Shown: positions 15,892 through 27,413, counted from the first letter of the stretch. The stretch: DNA of 64,000 nt from Bradyrhizobium sp. CCBAU 51627 (GCF_028128765.1 NZ_LBJG01000023.1:558001-622000); one strand, 5' to 3'. Numbers and translations: made by a program. The notes: generated by a model not told the origin, from the sequence alone.

Positions 15892-17448
15892 ATGTCGGGC
15901 CCCCACGCCAACCTGATGGTCCCCGGCCTGCGCCGGAACATGGTGACGATCTGCGCCATGACCGCGACCATCATGCAGGCGCTGGACACCACGATCGCCA
16001 ACGTCGCGCTGCCCTACATGCAGGGCACGCTGTCGGCCTCGCAGGACCAGATCAACTGGGTGTTGACCTCCTATATCGTCGCCGCTGCGATCATGACGGC
16101 CCCGGTGGGATGGATCGCCAATCGCTACGGCCGCAAGCGCATCTTCATCATCTGCTCGGCCGGTTTCACCATGGCCTCGGTGCTGTGCGGCCTTGCCCAG
16201 GACATCAACCAGATGGTGCTGTTCCGCCTGCTGCAGGGCGTGTTCGGCGCCGCGCTGGTGCCGCTGTCACAATCGGTCATGCTGGACTATTACACGCTGC
16301 AGGAACGCGCCAAGGCGATGTCGATCTGGGGCATGGGCGTGATGATGGGCCCAATCATGGGGCCCTCGTTGGGTGCCTGGCTGACCGAAACCTATTCCTG
16401 GCACTGGGTGTTCTTCGTCAATCTGCCGTTCGGCGCGATCACGGTGATCGGGCTCATCATCTTCATGGATGAGACCAGGAAGGACCTCAGTCTCAAATTC
16501 GACTGGTTCGGCTTCGCCGCGCTGGCGATCGCGATCGGCGCGCTGCAGCTCGCATTGGATCGCGGCGAGCAGCTGGGCTGGCTCGAATCAAACGAGATCG
16601 TTGCGGAGTTCATCGTCTCGGCCGTCGCCTTCTACTTCTTCCTCGCCCACTCCTTCACGACCTCGGCGCCGTTCATCCGCTTCGCCCTGTTCAAGGATCG
16701 CAACTTCGTCACCGGCTGCGTGTTCATGATCGTGATGGGGCTCGTGCTGTTCTCGACCATGGCGCTGGCCTCGCCCTACATGCAGAACGTGATCGGCTAT
16801 CCCATCATCACCGCCGGCCTGTTGCTGGCGAGCCGCGGCTTCGGCACCTTCTTTGCCATGATGCTGGTCGGCCGCATGATGCGCTACTTCGAGGCGCGCA
16901 CGCTGATCATTTCGGGCCTGACGCTGACCGCGGGCTCGCTGTTCCAGATGACCGGCTGGACCGATTTGACCCAGGTGCCGGAGATCGTGACCGTCAGCGT
17001 CATCCAGGGCTTCGGCTTCGGCCTCGTGTTCGTGCCGCTCTCGACCGTGGCGTTCCTGACGCTGTCGAACGATCTGCGCACCGACGGCACCGCGATGCTG
17101 ACCCTGATGCGCAACGTCGCAAGCTCGGTCGGCATCTCCGTGGTGATCGCGCAGCTGACGCAGGGAACGCGGCGGACCTATGCGATCCTGTCCGAGCACA
17201 TCAACCCGTTCAACCAGGCGCTGCAGATGCCTGACGTCAGCCGCATGATCGATCTCACCACCAGCGCCGGCCGCGCCATGGCGGACAGGATGGTCGGCGT
17301 GCAGGCACAGATCATCGCGTTTTCGCACGACTACCAGCTCGTGATGTTCTTCATCCTCTGCACCATCCCGCTGGCGCTGCTGATCGGCTCGACCAAGGCC
17401 GCGCTGCGCAAGCAGGCGGCGGGACCGGAACATGCGGTGATGGAGTAG
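15892..17448 (+). CDS. DHA2 family MFS multidrug efflux transporter (EmrB/QacA type)
   Basis: A 518-residue transporter with about 14 membrane helices. The DHA2 signatures include MQALDTTIANVALPYMQG in helix 1, WIANRYGRKRIFI in loop 2-3 and LGAWLTETYSWHWVFFVNLP in the motif C region. It starts 14 bases after the HlyD stop (GAAGGACTGATCCG precedes the ATG). Together with the MarR and HlyD genes it matches the emrRAB arrangement. Substrates are unknown. Confidence 0.92.
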   Translation: MSGPHANLMVPGLRRNMVTICAMTATIMQALDTTIANVALPYMQGTLSASQDQINWVLTSYIVAAAIMTAPVGWIANRYGRKRIFIICSAGFTMASVLCGLAQDINQMVLFRLLQGVFGAALVPLSQSVMLDYYTLQERAKAMSIWGMGVMMGPIMGPSLGAWLTETYSWHWVFFVNLPFGAITVIGLIIFMDETRKDLSLKFDWFGFAALAIAIGALQLALDRGEQLGWLESNEIVAEFIVSAVAFYFFLAHSFTTSAPFIRFALFKDRNFVTGCVFMIVMGLVLFSTMALASPYMQNVIGYPIITAGLLLASRGFGTFFAMMLVGRMMRYFEARTLIISGLTLTAGSLFQMTGWTDLTQVPEIVTVSVIQGFGFGLVFVPLSTVAFLTLSNDLRTDGTAMLTLMRNVASSVGISVVIAQLTQGTRRTYAILSEHINPFNQALQMPDVSRMIDLTTSAGRAMADRMVGVQAQIIAFSHDYQLVMFFILCTIPLALLIGSTKAALRKQAAGPEHAVME

Positions 17449-17460
17449 CTACAGCTGTCA

Positions 17461-17555
17461 TGCCCCGGCTTGACCGGGGCATCCAGGACGCCGCGGCTTC
17501 TCCGCATCCCACAAACGTCTCTGGAATACCAGGTCGCCCGGTCAAGCCGGGCGAC
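17461..17555. repeat. Palindromic repeat (GCCCCGG type)
   Basis: Two hairpins flank a 50-base spacer: TGCCCCGG-CTTGA-CCGGGGCA (17461-17481) and GTCGCCCGG-TCAAG-CCGGGCGAC (17533-17555). The element sits between two convergent genes and may double as a bidirectional terminator. A related element is at 63049-63150. Confidence 0.7.
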
Positions 17556-17579
17556 GACAGCGAGTGTGTAGCGCGCTCC

Positions 17580-18641
17580 CTACAACAGCTCCTCGCAGCC
17601 CAGATCCTCGACGGCCATCATCACCCGCTCCAGATTGTTCCACCAGATGCCCGGCGGGAGGTCGATCGCCCATTGCCAGACCGGCTTGGTGATGTGCCAG
17701 AGCACCGACCAGCGATAATCCTGGTCGAGCGCGCCGCGCGTGTAGCCGGCGACACCACGTGCGAGCAGCGTCTCGTGGTAGCGATTGAGCAGCGCGCGCT
17801 CGAGGGTCTGCCGGCGCTCCGGATACCATTGGATCGCCATCATGTAGGCGAGGTCGTGGGTGGGCACGTTGATGCCCCACAGGTCGAAATCGAAGATGCG
17901 CACGGTGTCGGCCACCCCGGTACGCGGCAGCAGGAAGTTCCACGTATGGGCGTCGCCATGGACGATGCTGAGGTGACGGTGCGAATGATAGCGCTGCGAC
18001 AGCCGGGCCGATTGTTCGATGAGGCGCCGATAGAGGATGCGTCGTTCCTCGCTCAGGCGATCGCCGAGCTGATCGGCGAAGCGATCGTAGTGACCGGCGA
18101 AGGTCTCCATGCGCGCGGTGCTATCCTCGATGCTCGCCCAGGTGCCGACGGTCTCGCCGAGGGCGGGATGATTCCACCACGCCGCGTGCATGCGCGCCAG
18201 GGTGGTGACGATGGCGATCGACTGATCTCGCGAGGGCGGCAGCGTCGGTACAGTCGCAAGTTCATGGCTATCAGTGAGGTCTTCGAGCAGGAGATGCCAG
18301 CTGCCGCTTTCGGCGACGAACTGTCCGTCGAAGCAGCGCGGCACGATTCCCGGCGGCATGTTGGGCGCGAGTTGCGTGTAGAAAGCGACTTCGTGCTCGC
18401 CGCGATCGGCAAGTGTTCCGGCGAACGCAGCATGCGCCATCTTCAAAATCAGCGTTTGCGGGGCACCGGCGGATTCGCCGACATAGCGCAGGCTGAGACG
18501 GATGATCTGCGACACGACCGTGTCGCGCTGATTCAGCACTTTCACTTCGCGCACGGCGCCGGCGTCCAGTGCGCCGGCTTTGCGCAGCGCAGCCGTCAGG
18601 TAACCGGGTTCAGCAACCGCCGGCAATTGTGAGGATGTCAT
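17580..18641 (-). CDS. APH/EcKinase-like phosphotransferase
   Basis: A 353-residue protein kinase-like phosphotransferase. The catalytic loop is SIVHGDAHTWNFLLPR and the metal-binding motif is IFDFDLWGIN, followed by HDLAYMMAIQWYPE. The LILKMAHA motif has the ATP-binding Lys. This combination fits the aminoglycoside phosphotransferase / ecdysteroid-kinase-like superfamily, whose bacterial members mostly have unknown small-molecule substrates; an antibiotic role should not be assumed. It follows pcaG on the same strand with a 91-base gap and may be read through from the pca genes. Confidence 0.82.
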   Translation of the reverse strand: MTSSQLPAVAEPGYLTAALRKAGALDAGAVREVKVLNQRDTVVSQIIRLSLRYVGESAGAPQTLILKMAHAAFAGTLADRGEHEVAFYTQLAPNMPPGIVPRCFDGQFVAESGSWHLLLEDLTDSHELATVPTLPPSRDQSIAIVTTLARMHAAWWNHPALGETVGTWASIEDSTARMETFAGHYDRFADQLGDRLSEERRILYRRLIEQSARLSQRYHSHRHLSIVHGDAHTWNFLLPRTGVADTVRIFDFDLWGINVPTHDLAYMMAIQWYPERRQTLERALLNRYHETLLARGVAGYTRGALDQDYRWSVLWHITKPVWQWAIDLPPGIWWNNLERVMMAVEDLGCEELL

Positions 18642-18732
18642 GAATCGCGCCCCCCGGTGCCGCAGCCATACTGCATGATCTCACGGGGAAGTGCCAGTGC
18701 GCGACAACCGCCTTCACAGGAAGGCGGCGACG

Positions 18733-19335
18733 TCAAACGTCGAAGAACACCGTCTCGCCGTCGCCCTGCAGGCGCAGGTCGAGGCGATAGACCGGCTTGT
18801 CGGCCTCCCGCATCGCGATCAGAGTGGCGCGACGATCGGCCGGGACCAATCCCAGCACGGGATCGGCGGCGTTGCCGGCTTCGTCGCTGAAATAGATGCG
18901 GGTGTAGAGATGCCGCAGCATCCCGCGGGCGAACACCGCCAGAACGATGTGCGGCGCCTGCGGCTTGCCATCGGGATCGGGGACCGTGCCCGGCTTGACG
19001 GTGTCGAAGGAGTAATTGCCGTCCTTGTCGGTGCCGCAGCGGGCAAAGCCGCGGAAGCTCGCGTTCGGCAGCGCGCGCTTGTCCTGCGGATCATTGTAGC
19101 GCCCCTGCGCATCCGCCTGCCAGATCTCCAGCATGGCGTCGGGCACGGGGATGCCATCGCCGTCGAGCACCCGGCCCTCGATGCGGATGCGGTCGCCGGA
19201 GACGTCTGGCGTCAACGTCGAGTTGGTGAAGGCGTCATTCCAGGCGTACTCGCCAGTCGGTGTCAGGCCGTATTTGAAGAACGGGCCGACCGTCTGCGAC
19301 GGCGTGATCCCATCGGGCTTCGCGGAATTCTGCAC
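18733..19335 (-). CDS. pcaG: Protocatechuate 3,4-dioxygenase, alpha subunit
   Basis: A 200-residue intradiol dioxygenase subunit. ITPSQTVGPFFKYGLTP at the N-terminus and EIWQADAQGRYNDPQDK are typical of PcaG. The Tyr and His iron ligands of the beta subunit are not conserved (APHIVLAVFARG instead of an HxH), as expected for the non-catalytic alpha chain. It starts at GTG 19335, one base after the pcaH stop, with GGAG ten bases upstream inside pcaH, so the two subunits are translationally coupled. Confidence 0.95.
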   Translation of the reverse strand: MQNSAKPDGITPSQTVGPFFKYGLTPTGEYAWNDAFTNSTLTPDVSGDRIRIEGRVLDGDGIPVPDAMLEIWQADAQGRYNDPQDKRALPNASFRGFARCGTDKDGNYSFDTVKPGTVPDPDGKPQAPHIVLAVFARGMLRHLYTRIYFSDEAGNAADPVLGLVPADRRATLIAMREADKPVYRLDLRLQGDGETVFFDV

Positions 19336-19336
19336 G

Positions 19337-20038
19337 TTAGTGGGTCTCCATGGGGGTGGCGTTCTTGCCGCGCAGCACGATGTCGAAACGGTAGCACAGC
19401 GCCCATTCGGGTTTGGTATTCTCCAGGTCGAATGACGAGACCATGCGCATCCGCGCCTTCTCGTCCGGCACCGAGTTGAAGATCGGATCGAACGGGAACA
19501 GCGGATCGCCCGGGAAGTACATCTGCGTCACCAGGCGCGAGACGAAGGAATGGCCGAACACCGAGAGATGGATGTGGGCAGGGCGCCAGGCATTGTGGTG
19601 ATTGCCCCAGGGGTAGGCGCCGGGCTTGATGCTGACAAAGCGATAATAGCCGTCGGCATCGCTCACGGTGCGGCCCGCGCCGGTGAAATTCGGATCGAGC
19701 GGCGCCGGATGCTGGTCGCGGACATGGACGTAGCGGCCGCAGGCATTGGCCTGCCAGATCTCGACCAGCGTATTGGCCACGCCGCGCCCGTCCTCGTCAC
19801 GGACATGGCCGTGGACGATGATGCGCTCGCCGAGCGGCTCGCCCTTGTGCTGGGTGGTGAGGTCGTTGTCGCCCTCGCGCACGGTTTCGTGGCCATAGAC
19901 CGGGCCGGTGAGTTCCGACAGCGTGTGGCGCATCGGGGTCAAAGGCTTGCTCGGCGCGCGCTTGATCGAACTCTTGTACTCGGGCGACAGCGGCAGCGGA
20001 TGCGCCCTGTTGCTGTCAGTGGGATAGATGAACGTCAT
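19337..20038 (-). CDS. pcaH: Protocatechuate 3,4-dioxygenase, beta subunit
   Basis: A 233-residue catalytic subunit that inserts O2 into protocatechuate to give beta-carboxymuconate in the beta-ketoadipate pathway. The non-heme iron ligands are visible: Tyr in ACGRYVHVRDQHPAPLDPNF, Tyr in IKPGAYPWGNHHN, and two His in WRPAHIHLSVFG. ATG at 20038 has a strong GGGGAGGAG ribosome binding site and gives the usual length; the longer frame does not. PcaB, PcaC, PcaD and the PcaQ regulator are not in this window. Confidence 0.96.
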   Translation of the reverse strand: MTFIYPTDSNRAHPLPLSPEYKSSIKRAPSKPLTPMRHTLSELTGPVYGHETVREGDNDLTTQHKGEPLGERIIVHGHVRDEDGRGVANTLVEIWQANACGRYVHVRDQHPAPLDPNFTGAGRTVSDADGYYRFVSIKPGAYPWGNHHNAWRPAHIHLSVFGHSFVSRLVTQMYFPGDPLFPFDPIFNSVPDEKARMRMVSSFDLENTKPEWALCYRFDIVLRGKNATPMETH

Positions 20039-20158
20039 TGGCGAACTCCTCCCCGGCCATTTTCGGTCCGGCCGGACACCATTTGCGCCAATCATTATAG
20101 AATATAACTAATTTAGGGAAGCCGCTTTTGCTGCTCCCCACCCGGATGGACGGCTCTC

Positions 20159-21052
20159 CTATTTGATCGGCGCACGCGGCAGCACGGCCTCCCCGGCTTC
20201 GAGCCGGTAGGTGTGGTCGAGCGAATACCAGGGCATGGGGACGTCACGCGCGGTCGGATGCGGCGTCTCGTGGCGCACGAACTTGCCGATCAGCGCCTGC
20301 GTCACGCCGAACTGCACGTCGCTGTCGATATGAGGGTCGTTGGGATCATAGACCTGCGAGATCAGCACCTTGAATCCCGGCTTGACGATCAGGGCGTGCA
20401 GATGCGCCGGGCGATAGGGGTGCCGGTCCTGCGCCTTCAGGAGGCGGCCGACGACGCCGTCGGTCGGAATCGGATAGCCGATCATCATCACCGAGCGGAA
20501 CGCGAAGCACCCGTCGACATCGGTGGTGAACTTGCCGCGCAGGTTCATGTCGGCTTGCTCGGGGTCCTGGTTCTCGTAAAGGCCGACCGGCGAAGCGTGC
20601 CAGACATCGACCTCGGCGCCGGCGACCGGACGGCCGTCCTTGTCGATGACGCGGCCGGTGACGAACAGCGGCGCGCCCGGAGTTTCGGAGCGGACGATCG
20701 ATCCGCCGTTCTCCACGCGCGGCGAGTTCAACCGCCAGAACGGGCCGAGCAGCGATTGATCGGTTTCCGTATTGCCCTGATCGCCATTGTTGAGCAGGCA
20801 CACCAGCGACGAGACGCCGAGCGAGCCCGCCATCAGCACGACTTCGTTATGCGTGTCGGTGCTCAGCTTGCCGAGCTCCGCGATCACAGCCGCGGCGTCG
20901 CGGAATTCCTTCTCGGTCAGGCGGACGTCGCGAACGAAGCCGTGCAGGTGCTTCACCAGCGAGACCATGATCTGCCGCAGCCGCGGATCGGAGGTTCGCT
21001 CCATCACCGCCAGGGCGGCGGCCGTGACGTCCTGCTCGCGCGCGATGATCAT
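20159..21052 (-). CDS. Intradiol ring-cleavage dioxygenase (catechol/hydroxyquinol 1,2-dioxygenase type)
   Basis: A 297-residue single-chain intradiol dioxygenase. An N-terminal helical dioxygenase_N domain (about 1-105, including MVSLVKHLHGFVRDVRLTEK) precedes the catalytic domain. Iron ligands: Tyr in PVGLYENQDPEQ, Tyr in MIGYPIPTDG and the two His in RPAHLHALIV. The N-terminal domain separates it from PcaGH and places it with catechol 1,2- and hydroxyquinol 1,2-dioxygenases; the long linker and 297-residue length suit the hydroxyquinol group, but the substrate is not certain. It lies between pcaF and pcaH, on the same strand. Confidence 0.85.
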   Translation of the reverse strand: MIIAREQDVTAAALAVMERTSDPRLRQIMVSLVKHLHGFVRDVRLTEKEFRDAAAVIAELGKLSTDTHNEVVLMAGSLGVSSLVCLLNNGDQGNTETDQSLLGPFWRLNSPRVENGGSIVRSETPGAPLFVTGRVIDKDGRPVAGAEVDVWHASPVGLYENQDPEQADMNLRGKFTTDVDGCFAFRSVMMIGYPIPTDGVVGRLLKAQDRHPYRPAHLHALIVKPGFKVLISQVYDPNDPHIDSDVQFGVTQALIGKFVRHETPHPTARDVPMPWYSLDHTYRLEAGEAVLPRAPIK

Positions 21053-21077
21053 GCTTCGTCTCTCACCCGGGGGGACA

Positions 21078-21110
21078 CTTTCCCTCTCCCCGCACGGGGG
21101 AGAGGGAAAG
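21078..21110. repeat. Perfect hairpin between pcaF and the intradiol dioxygenase
   Basis: Arms of 14 bases (CTTTCCCTCTCCCC and its complement) flank a five-base loop. This is a CTCTCCCC-type repeat. It stands in the 67-base gap between two same-strand genes and could attenuate read-through from pcaF. Confidence 0.75.
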
Positions 21111-21119
21111 GACAGAGTC

Positions 21120-22328
<1,209 letters not shown>

Positions 22329-22544
22329 CGCTGTTCTCCCTGAATGCCGCGGTCCGGCCCAAATTCTTCAATGTCGGCGGAGTTTTAGGAGGGCGCCCGC
22401 GGCAGGTCAATTGACGGTTTCGCGTGCCATTTGCAGGGGCCTGCGGCCCGCAGCGCATGCCGCAATGCGGACAACGTGGAAAACCTCCCCTGTCAGGCCA
22501 AAGCGATAGGAGCTGATGGCGAAATTTTGTAGGTTGCGCCGCCC

Positions 22545-25283
22545 ATGACGATGCAACAGCCGATACAAGCGCCACTTCCCGACGACATCCCCGCACAGCC
22601 GGCGGAAGCCGCTGCGCGCGTCACGCCGATGATGGAACAGTATCTGGAGATCAAGGCCGCGCATCACGGCCTCCTGCTGTTCTACCGGATGGGCGATTTC
22701 TACGAGCTGTTCTTCGAGGACGCCGAAATTGCGTCCAAGACGCTCGGCATCGTGCTGACCAAGCGCGGCAAGCATCAGGGCGCCGATATCCCGATGTGCG
22801 GCGTGCCGGTCGAGCGCTCCGAGGATTACCTGCATCGCCTGATCAGCGCCGGACACCGCGTCGCAGTGTGCGAGCAGACCGAGGATCCCGCGGCGGCCAA
22901 AGCGCGCGGCAACAAGAGCGTCGTGCGCCGCGGCGTGGTGCGGCTGGTGACGCCGGGCACGCTGACCGAGGACACGCTGCTGGATGCGCGCGCCAACAAT
23001 TACCTGCTGGCGATCGCGCGCGCCCGCTCCTCCGCCGGCGGCGACCGCTTCGGGCTAGCCTGGATCGACATCTCGACCGCCGAATTCATGGTGACGGAAT
23101 GCTCCAGCGGCGAACTCGCCGCAACGCTGGCGCGCATCAACCCGAACGAGGCCATCGTCACCGATGCGCTCTTTGGCGACAACGAAATCGCTCAGACCTT
23201 GCGCGAGCTGCCGGCAGTGACGCCGGTGACCCGCGACGTCTTCGATGGCGCGACCGCCGAGAAGCGGCTGTGCGACTATTTTGCCGTCGCGACCATGGAC
23301 GGGCTGGCGCAGCTGACACGGCTCGAGGCCACCGCCGCAGCCGCCGCCGTCACCTATGTCGACCGCACCCAGGTCGGCAAGCATCCGCCGCTGTCACCGC
23401 CATCGCGCGAAGCCTCCGGCGCAACCATGGCGATCGATCCGGCCACCCGCGCCAATCTTGAGCTGACGCGAACGCTTGCTGGCGAGCGCCGCGGCTCGCT
23501 GCTCGATGCGATCGACTGCACGGTGACCTCGGCCGGCTCGCGCCTGTTGGCCCAACGCCTCGCCGCGCCGTTGACGGATGCGCCGGCGATCGCGCGGCGG
23601 CTCGATGCCGTCAGCACCTTCGTCGCGGATTCGGCCACGCGCGAGGACATCCGCAGCATTCTGCGCGGCGCGCCCGACATGTCGCGGGCGCTCGCTCGTC
23701 TCTCGGTCGGCCGCGGCGGCCCGCGCGATCTCGCTGGCATCCGCGACGGCATCGTCGCCGCCGACCAGGTGCTGGCGCGGCTCGGTGAACTCGACCAGCC
23801 ACCACAGGAGATCGCCGCGGTGATGGCGGCGCTGAAGCGGCCGTCGCGCGAGCTTGCGGCCGAATTCGCCCGTGCGCTCGACGAGCAATTGCCGCTGATC
23901 AAGCGCGATGGCGGCTTCGTTCGCGCCGGGTACGAGCCGGCGCTCGACAAAGCGCGAAACCTGCGCGACGCCTCACGCCTTGTCGTAGCCTCGATGCAGG
24001 CGCGCTATGCCGACGACACCGGCGTCAAGGCGCTCAAGATCCGGCACAACAACGTGCTCGGTTATTTCGTCGAGGTGACCGCGCAGCACGGCGACAAGCT
24101 GATGTCGGCGCCGCTGAATGCGACCTTCATCCACCGCCAGACGCTGGCCGGCCAGGTGCGCTTCACGACCTCGGAGCTGGGCGAGATCGAAGCCAAGATC
24201 GCCAATGCCGGCGACCGCGCGCTGGGCCTCGAGCTCGAGATCTTCGAACGGCTCTGCGCCAGGGCGATCGAGATCAGCGACGATCTGCGCGCAGCGGCGC
24301 AGGGCTTTGCTCTCCTCGATGTTGCGACCTCGCTGGCCAAGCTCGCCGTCGACGAGAACTATGTCCGCCCGGAGGTCGACGGCTCCCTTGGCTTTGCCAT
24401 CGAAGCCGGCCGCCACCCCGTGGTGGAGCAGGCCCTGAAGCGCAATGGCGAGCCGTTTATCGCCAATGCCTGCGACCTCTCGCCGGCACCAGCACAAAAG
24501 TCCGGCCAGCTCTGGCTGCTGACCGGCCCGAACATGGCGGGTAAGTCGACCTTCCTGCGCCAGAACGCACTGATTGCCTTGCTGGCTCAGATCGGCAGCT
24601 ACGTGCCGGCCGCGCGCGCGCGGATCGGGATCATCGACCGCCTGTTCTCGCGCGTCGGCGCCGCCGACGATCTGGCCCGCGGCCGCTCCACTTTCATGGT
24701 GGAAATGGTCGAGACCGCGGCGATCCTGAACCAGGCCGGCGAGCGTTCGCTCGTCATCCTCGACGAGATTGGCCGCGGCACCGCGACCTTCGACGGCCTC
24801 TCCATTGCCTGGGCCGCGATCGAGCATCTGCACGAAAGCAATCGCTGCCGCACGCTGTTCGCGACGCATTATCACGAGCTCACCGCGCTCTCGGCCAAGC
24901 TGCCGCGCATGTTCAACGCGACGGTGCGGGTGAAGGAGTGGCAGGGCAATGTCGTGTTCCTGCACGAGGTGCTGCCGGGCTCGGCCGACCGTTCCTACGG
25001 CATCCAGGTGGCCAAGCTTGCAGGTCTGCCGCCGGCCGTGATCAATCGCGCGAAATCGGTGCTGGCAAAACTCGAAGCCCAGGACCGTGGCCAGACCGCA
25101 CGCGCGCTGGCCGACGATCTGCCGCTGTTCGCCGTGCCCTCACGCGCCGCCGCCGAGGCTGCGCCACCAAGCGAAGCCGAGTTGTTGATGGACGCGGTGA
25201 AGGCGCTGCACCCGGACGAGATGTCGCCGCGCGAAGCGCTGGATGCGCTCTATGCGCTGAAGGCCAAGCTGGCGAAGCAGTGA
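22545..25283 (+). CDS. mutS: DNA mismatch repair protein MutS
   Basis: A 912-residue mismatch recognition ATPase. The mismatch-binding F-x-E motif is at residues 52-54 ([13 protein letters not shown]). The lever and clamp domains fill the middle. The ATPase has Walker [17 protein letters not shown] (about residue 662) and Walker [18 protein letters not shown]. The C-terminal helix-turn-helix supports dimerisation. Length is normal. The ATG at 22545 lacks a strong ribosome binding site. mutL is not in the window. Confidence 0.97.
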   Translation: MTMQQPIQAPLPDDIPAQPAEAAARVTPMMEQYLEIKAAHHGLLLFYRMGDFYELFFEDAEIASKTLGIVLTKRGKHQGADIPMCGVPVERSEDYLHRLISAGHRVAVCEQTEDPAAAKARGNKSVVRRGVVRLVTPGTLTEDTLLDARANNYLLAIARARSSAGGDRFGLAWIDISTAEFMVTECSSGELAATLARINPNEAIVTDALFGDNEIAQTLRELPAVTPVTRDVFDGATAEKRLCDYFAVATMDGLAQLTRLEATAAAAAVTYVDRTQVGKHPPLSPPSREASGATMAIDPATRANLELTRTLAGERRGSLLDAIDCTVTSAGSRLLAQRLAAPLTDAPAIARRLDAVSTFVADSATREDIRSILRGAPDMSRALARLSVGRGGPRDLAGIRDGIVAADQVLARLGELDQPPQEIAAVMAALKRPSRELAAEFARALDEQLPLIKRDGGFVRAGYEPALDKARNLRDASRLVVASMQARYADDTGVKALKIRHNNVLGYFVEVTAQHGDKLMSAPLNATFIHRQTLAGQVRFTTSELGEIEAKIANAGDRALGLELEIFERLCARAIEISDDLRAAAQGFALLDVATSLAKLAVDENYVRPEVDGSLGFAIEAGRHPVVEQALKRNGEPFIANACDLSPAPAQKSGQLWLLTGPNMAGKSTFLRQNALIALLAQIGSYVPAARARIGIIDRLFSRVGAADDLARGRSTFMVEMVETAAILNQAGERSLVILDEIGRGTATFDGLSIAWAAIEHLHESNRCRTLFATHYHELTALSAKLPRMFNATVRVKEWQGNVVFLHEVLPGSADRSYGIQVAKLAGLPPAVINRAKSVLAKLEAQDRGQTARALADDLPLFAVPSRAAAEAAPPSEAELLMDAVKALHPDEMSPREALDALYALKAKLAKQ

Positions 25284-25340
25284 GAGGTGCCGCGGGGAGG
25301 GTTAGCGCAGCTTACCCACCCTACGATTTCGGGCGCTTTG

Positions 25341-25562
25341 CTACGCCCGTGCCACCATTGCGGCCGCTTCCGCGGCAGCGCGCTGCATGCTGGTCGACAT
25401 CTCGTTGGTGACCGTGCTCTGCTCCTCGATCGCGGCAGCGGTCGAGGTGACATATTCGCCGACGTTGTTGATCGCCTGCTTGATCGAGCTCAGCGCGCTG
25501 ACGACATCGCCGGAAATGCCGTTGAGGCTGCCGATCTCCTGGCCGATCTTGTCGGTCGCCTG
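25341..25562 (-). pseudogene. Remnant of a methyl-accepting chemotaxis protein (C-terminal end only)
   Basis: The minus strand encodes about 73 residues closely resembling the last helix of an MCP signalling domain: ATDKIGQEIGSLNGISGDVV, AINNVGEYVTSTAAAIEEQS and TVTNEMSTSMQRAAAEA. The frame ends with a normal stop. Upstream of 25562 the similarity stops and the frame continues only about 11 unrelated residues to a weak start. The ligand domain, membrane helices, HAMP and the hairpin tip are all missing. It therefore looks like a decayed 3' fragment, not a functional receptor. Confidence 0.75.
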
Positions 25563-25680
25563 ACATGTGACGGGCAAATTACCGTCGAGGAGCAAAGATT
25601 AAATTAACGACCATGTCAGAAACGCGCAGTCCAACTCCGGAGAACTACGGCGGCTGAGCGCGAGATCGCATGGGGAATGA

Positions 25681-26481
25681 TCACGCCTCGACGCGCAATT
25701 TTCTGCGTCCGCCCCACCACAGCGTCAGATTCCACACCACGCAGGTTGCAAGCGCAAGACAAAGGCCTATCAGCGATCCAAATTCCACGACCGCAACGTG
25801 CATGACTGCGATCGCCATGCCGAATCCGAGCAGCCCCCAGGCGGAGTTGGCGAGCACGGCGGCGGTCGGCGGCCCGCCGATACGCGGATGCAGGATCAGC
25901 ATGATGCTGGAGAACACCACCGGATAGAGCGCGATGACGCCGCTGATGCGCGGCCCGACCCAGCCCGAGGTCGAAACGACGATGGCGACAAGGGTCGCGA
26001 CGAGCGAGGCCCGCATCGGAATGTCGTACCAGCGGCGCGTCACCAGCGGCATCTTCACGTGGCGATAGCCTGCAAGCAGGGGAATGCAGATGCCGAACGC
26101 AACGAAATTCACGGCGAGCCCGCCGACCAGGGTCCAGTCGAACATGCGGATGACCGAGGCCATCGCAATCCAGAGCGCGACTGCGCTGCCGCAACTCACA
26201 AGGAGGCTTTGCCGCTGCGCCAGCACGACATAGGTGAGACCCATGAAGATCGTCGCGGCGTTGACCGGAAGGCTCGACAGTGCACCCTGGGCGATGAAGG
26301 CAGCGTCATGGTCAATGGCGAGGAAGACGTAAGAAGGACCGGCGGAGACCGGCAAGGTCGCGATCAGCGCGCCGATCACGGGGCCCGCGCGCTCGGTGAT
26401 GATTGATGCCGACACGACGAACGCCGCTGCGATCGCCATGCGTAGGACGAGAAAAACGATGAAGTGGAGGTCGAGGGGCAT
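25681..26481 (-). CDS. Conserved multi-pass membrane protein
   Basis: A 266-residue protein with about eight hydrophobic segments spread over its whole length, for example IVFLVLRMAIAAAFVVSASI at the N-terminus and LIGLCLALATCVVWNLTLWW at the C-terminus. There is a short basic C-terminal tail (GGRRKLRVEA). I do not recognise a characterised family; related unannotated proteins exist in rhizobia as far as I know. It stands between the MCP remnant and the OsmC gene, with no operon partner. Confidence 0.75.
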   Translation of the reverse strand: MPLDLHFIVFLVLRMAIAAAFVVSASIITERAGPVIGALIATLPVSAGPSYVFLAIDHDAAFIAQGALSSLPVNAATIFMGLTYVVLAQRQSLLVSCGSAVALWIAMASVIRMFDWTLVGGLAVNFVAFGICIPLLAGYRHVKMPLVTRRWYDIPMRASLVATLVAIVVSTSGWVGPRISGVIALYPVVFSSIMLILHPRIGGPPTAAVLANSAWGLLGFGMAIAVMHVAVVEFGSLIGLCLALATCVVWNLTLWWGGRRKLRVEA

Positions 26482-26659
26482 TTTTCATTCGTCGTTCTGG
26501 ACAGGCGAACGAAGTGAGCGCCGATCCAGGACCCATAGCCACAGGCTTCGCCGTGTTAAGCGGTCGTAGTTGCCGGTAGAGTAAGACAATCGGCCGTGGG
26601 GGGTAACAGGTCCTGGCATTCGCCAGGACGACACCGATTATCAGGCTTCGGTCTTCGTC

Positions 26660-27169
26660 TCACATCCGTTGCATCGACACCGAAACCTTCGGGCCGTTCT
26701 TGATGGTCTGATAGACCACGCAATAGCGCTCGGTGAGCTTGAGCAGGAGATCGAGCTTGTCCTGCGGTGCATCGGTATCGACCTCGAAGCGCAGGCGGAT
26801 CTCGGCGAAGCCGACCGGGGTTTCCTTGTCGATGCCGAGTGTGCCGCGGAAATCGAGATCGCCTTCGGCGTAGATATTACCGGTCTTCAACGGCACCTCG
26901 ATCGCGGTCGCGACCGATTTCAGCGTGACGCCGGCGCAGGCGACCAGCGCCTCGAGCAGCATGTCGCCGGAGCAAAGTTCGAGACCGGAGCCGCCGGTCC
27001 CGGGATGCAGCCCGGCCATCGCGATGGCCCGGCCGGTCTCGACCTTGCAGGCGATGCCTTCGCTGTCGGTCGAGCCCTTCGCCTTCAGCGTGATCATCGC
27101 GGTCTTGGGATCGGTCTTGTAGCGCTCCTTGATCGGGGCCTGCATCTGGCGCAGCTCTGCGGCGTCCAT
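26660..27169 (-). CDS. OsmC family protein
   Basis: A 169-residue OsmC/Ohr superfamily protein. The two redox Cys residues are in LELCSGDMLLEALVACAGVT, with the usual 17-residue-type spacing. OsmC/Ohr proteins are cytoplasmic thiol peroxidases acting on organic hydroperoxides. This one belongs to a divergent subgroup with an extended N-terminus (about 45 residues before the core), and peroxidase activity is inferred. A short CGCCAGGAC hairpin (26610-26629) lies downstream. Confidence 0.85.
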   Translation of the reverse strand: MDAAELRQMQAPIKERYKTDPKTAMITLKAKGSTDSEGIACKVETGRAIAMAGLHPGTGGSGLELCSGDMLLEALVACAGVTLKSVATAIEVPLKTGNIYAEGDLDFRGTLGIDKETPVGFAEIRLRFEVDTDAPQDKLDLLLKLTERYCVVYQTIKNGPKVSVSMQRM

Positions 27170-27303
27170 CTTGTTCTCTCCCTGACGTACCGGCGAGCGG
27201 TATAGAAGGCGATCGGTCTCGTGTCAGCCCATGATTGGTGGAAGCTGTCATGAGCAGCTGGGAGCGCAACAGAAAAAGCCAAACATATTCATTATGTTAC
27301 CTC

Positions 27304-27339
27304 GGAGGCCGGGATCAACATGGGGGCCGGCCGGCCTCC
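27304..27339. repeat. Inverted repeat upstream of glnD
   Basis: Nine-base perfect arms GGAGGCCGG and CCGGCCTCC with an 18-base loop lie about 75 bases before the glnD ATG. It could form a leader hairpin or be a protein site. No regulator is assigned. The whole 244-base gap holds no gene. Confidence 0.5.
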
Positions 27340-27413
27340 ATGGCCGAACTTGCCCGTGGTCCGTCCACGAATGTCTCGTGACAGCGCCCGTCACCTCTTA
27401 TATCCGGTGAGAC

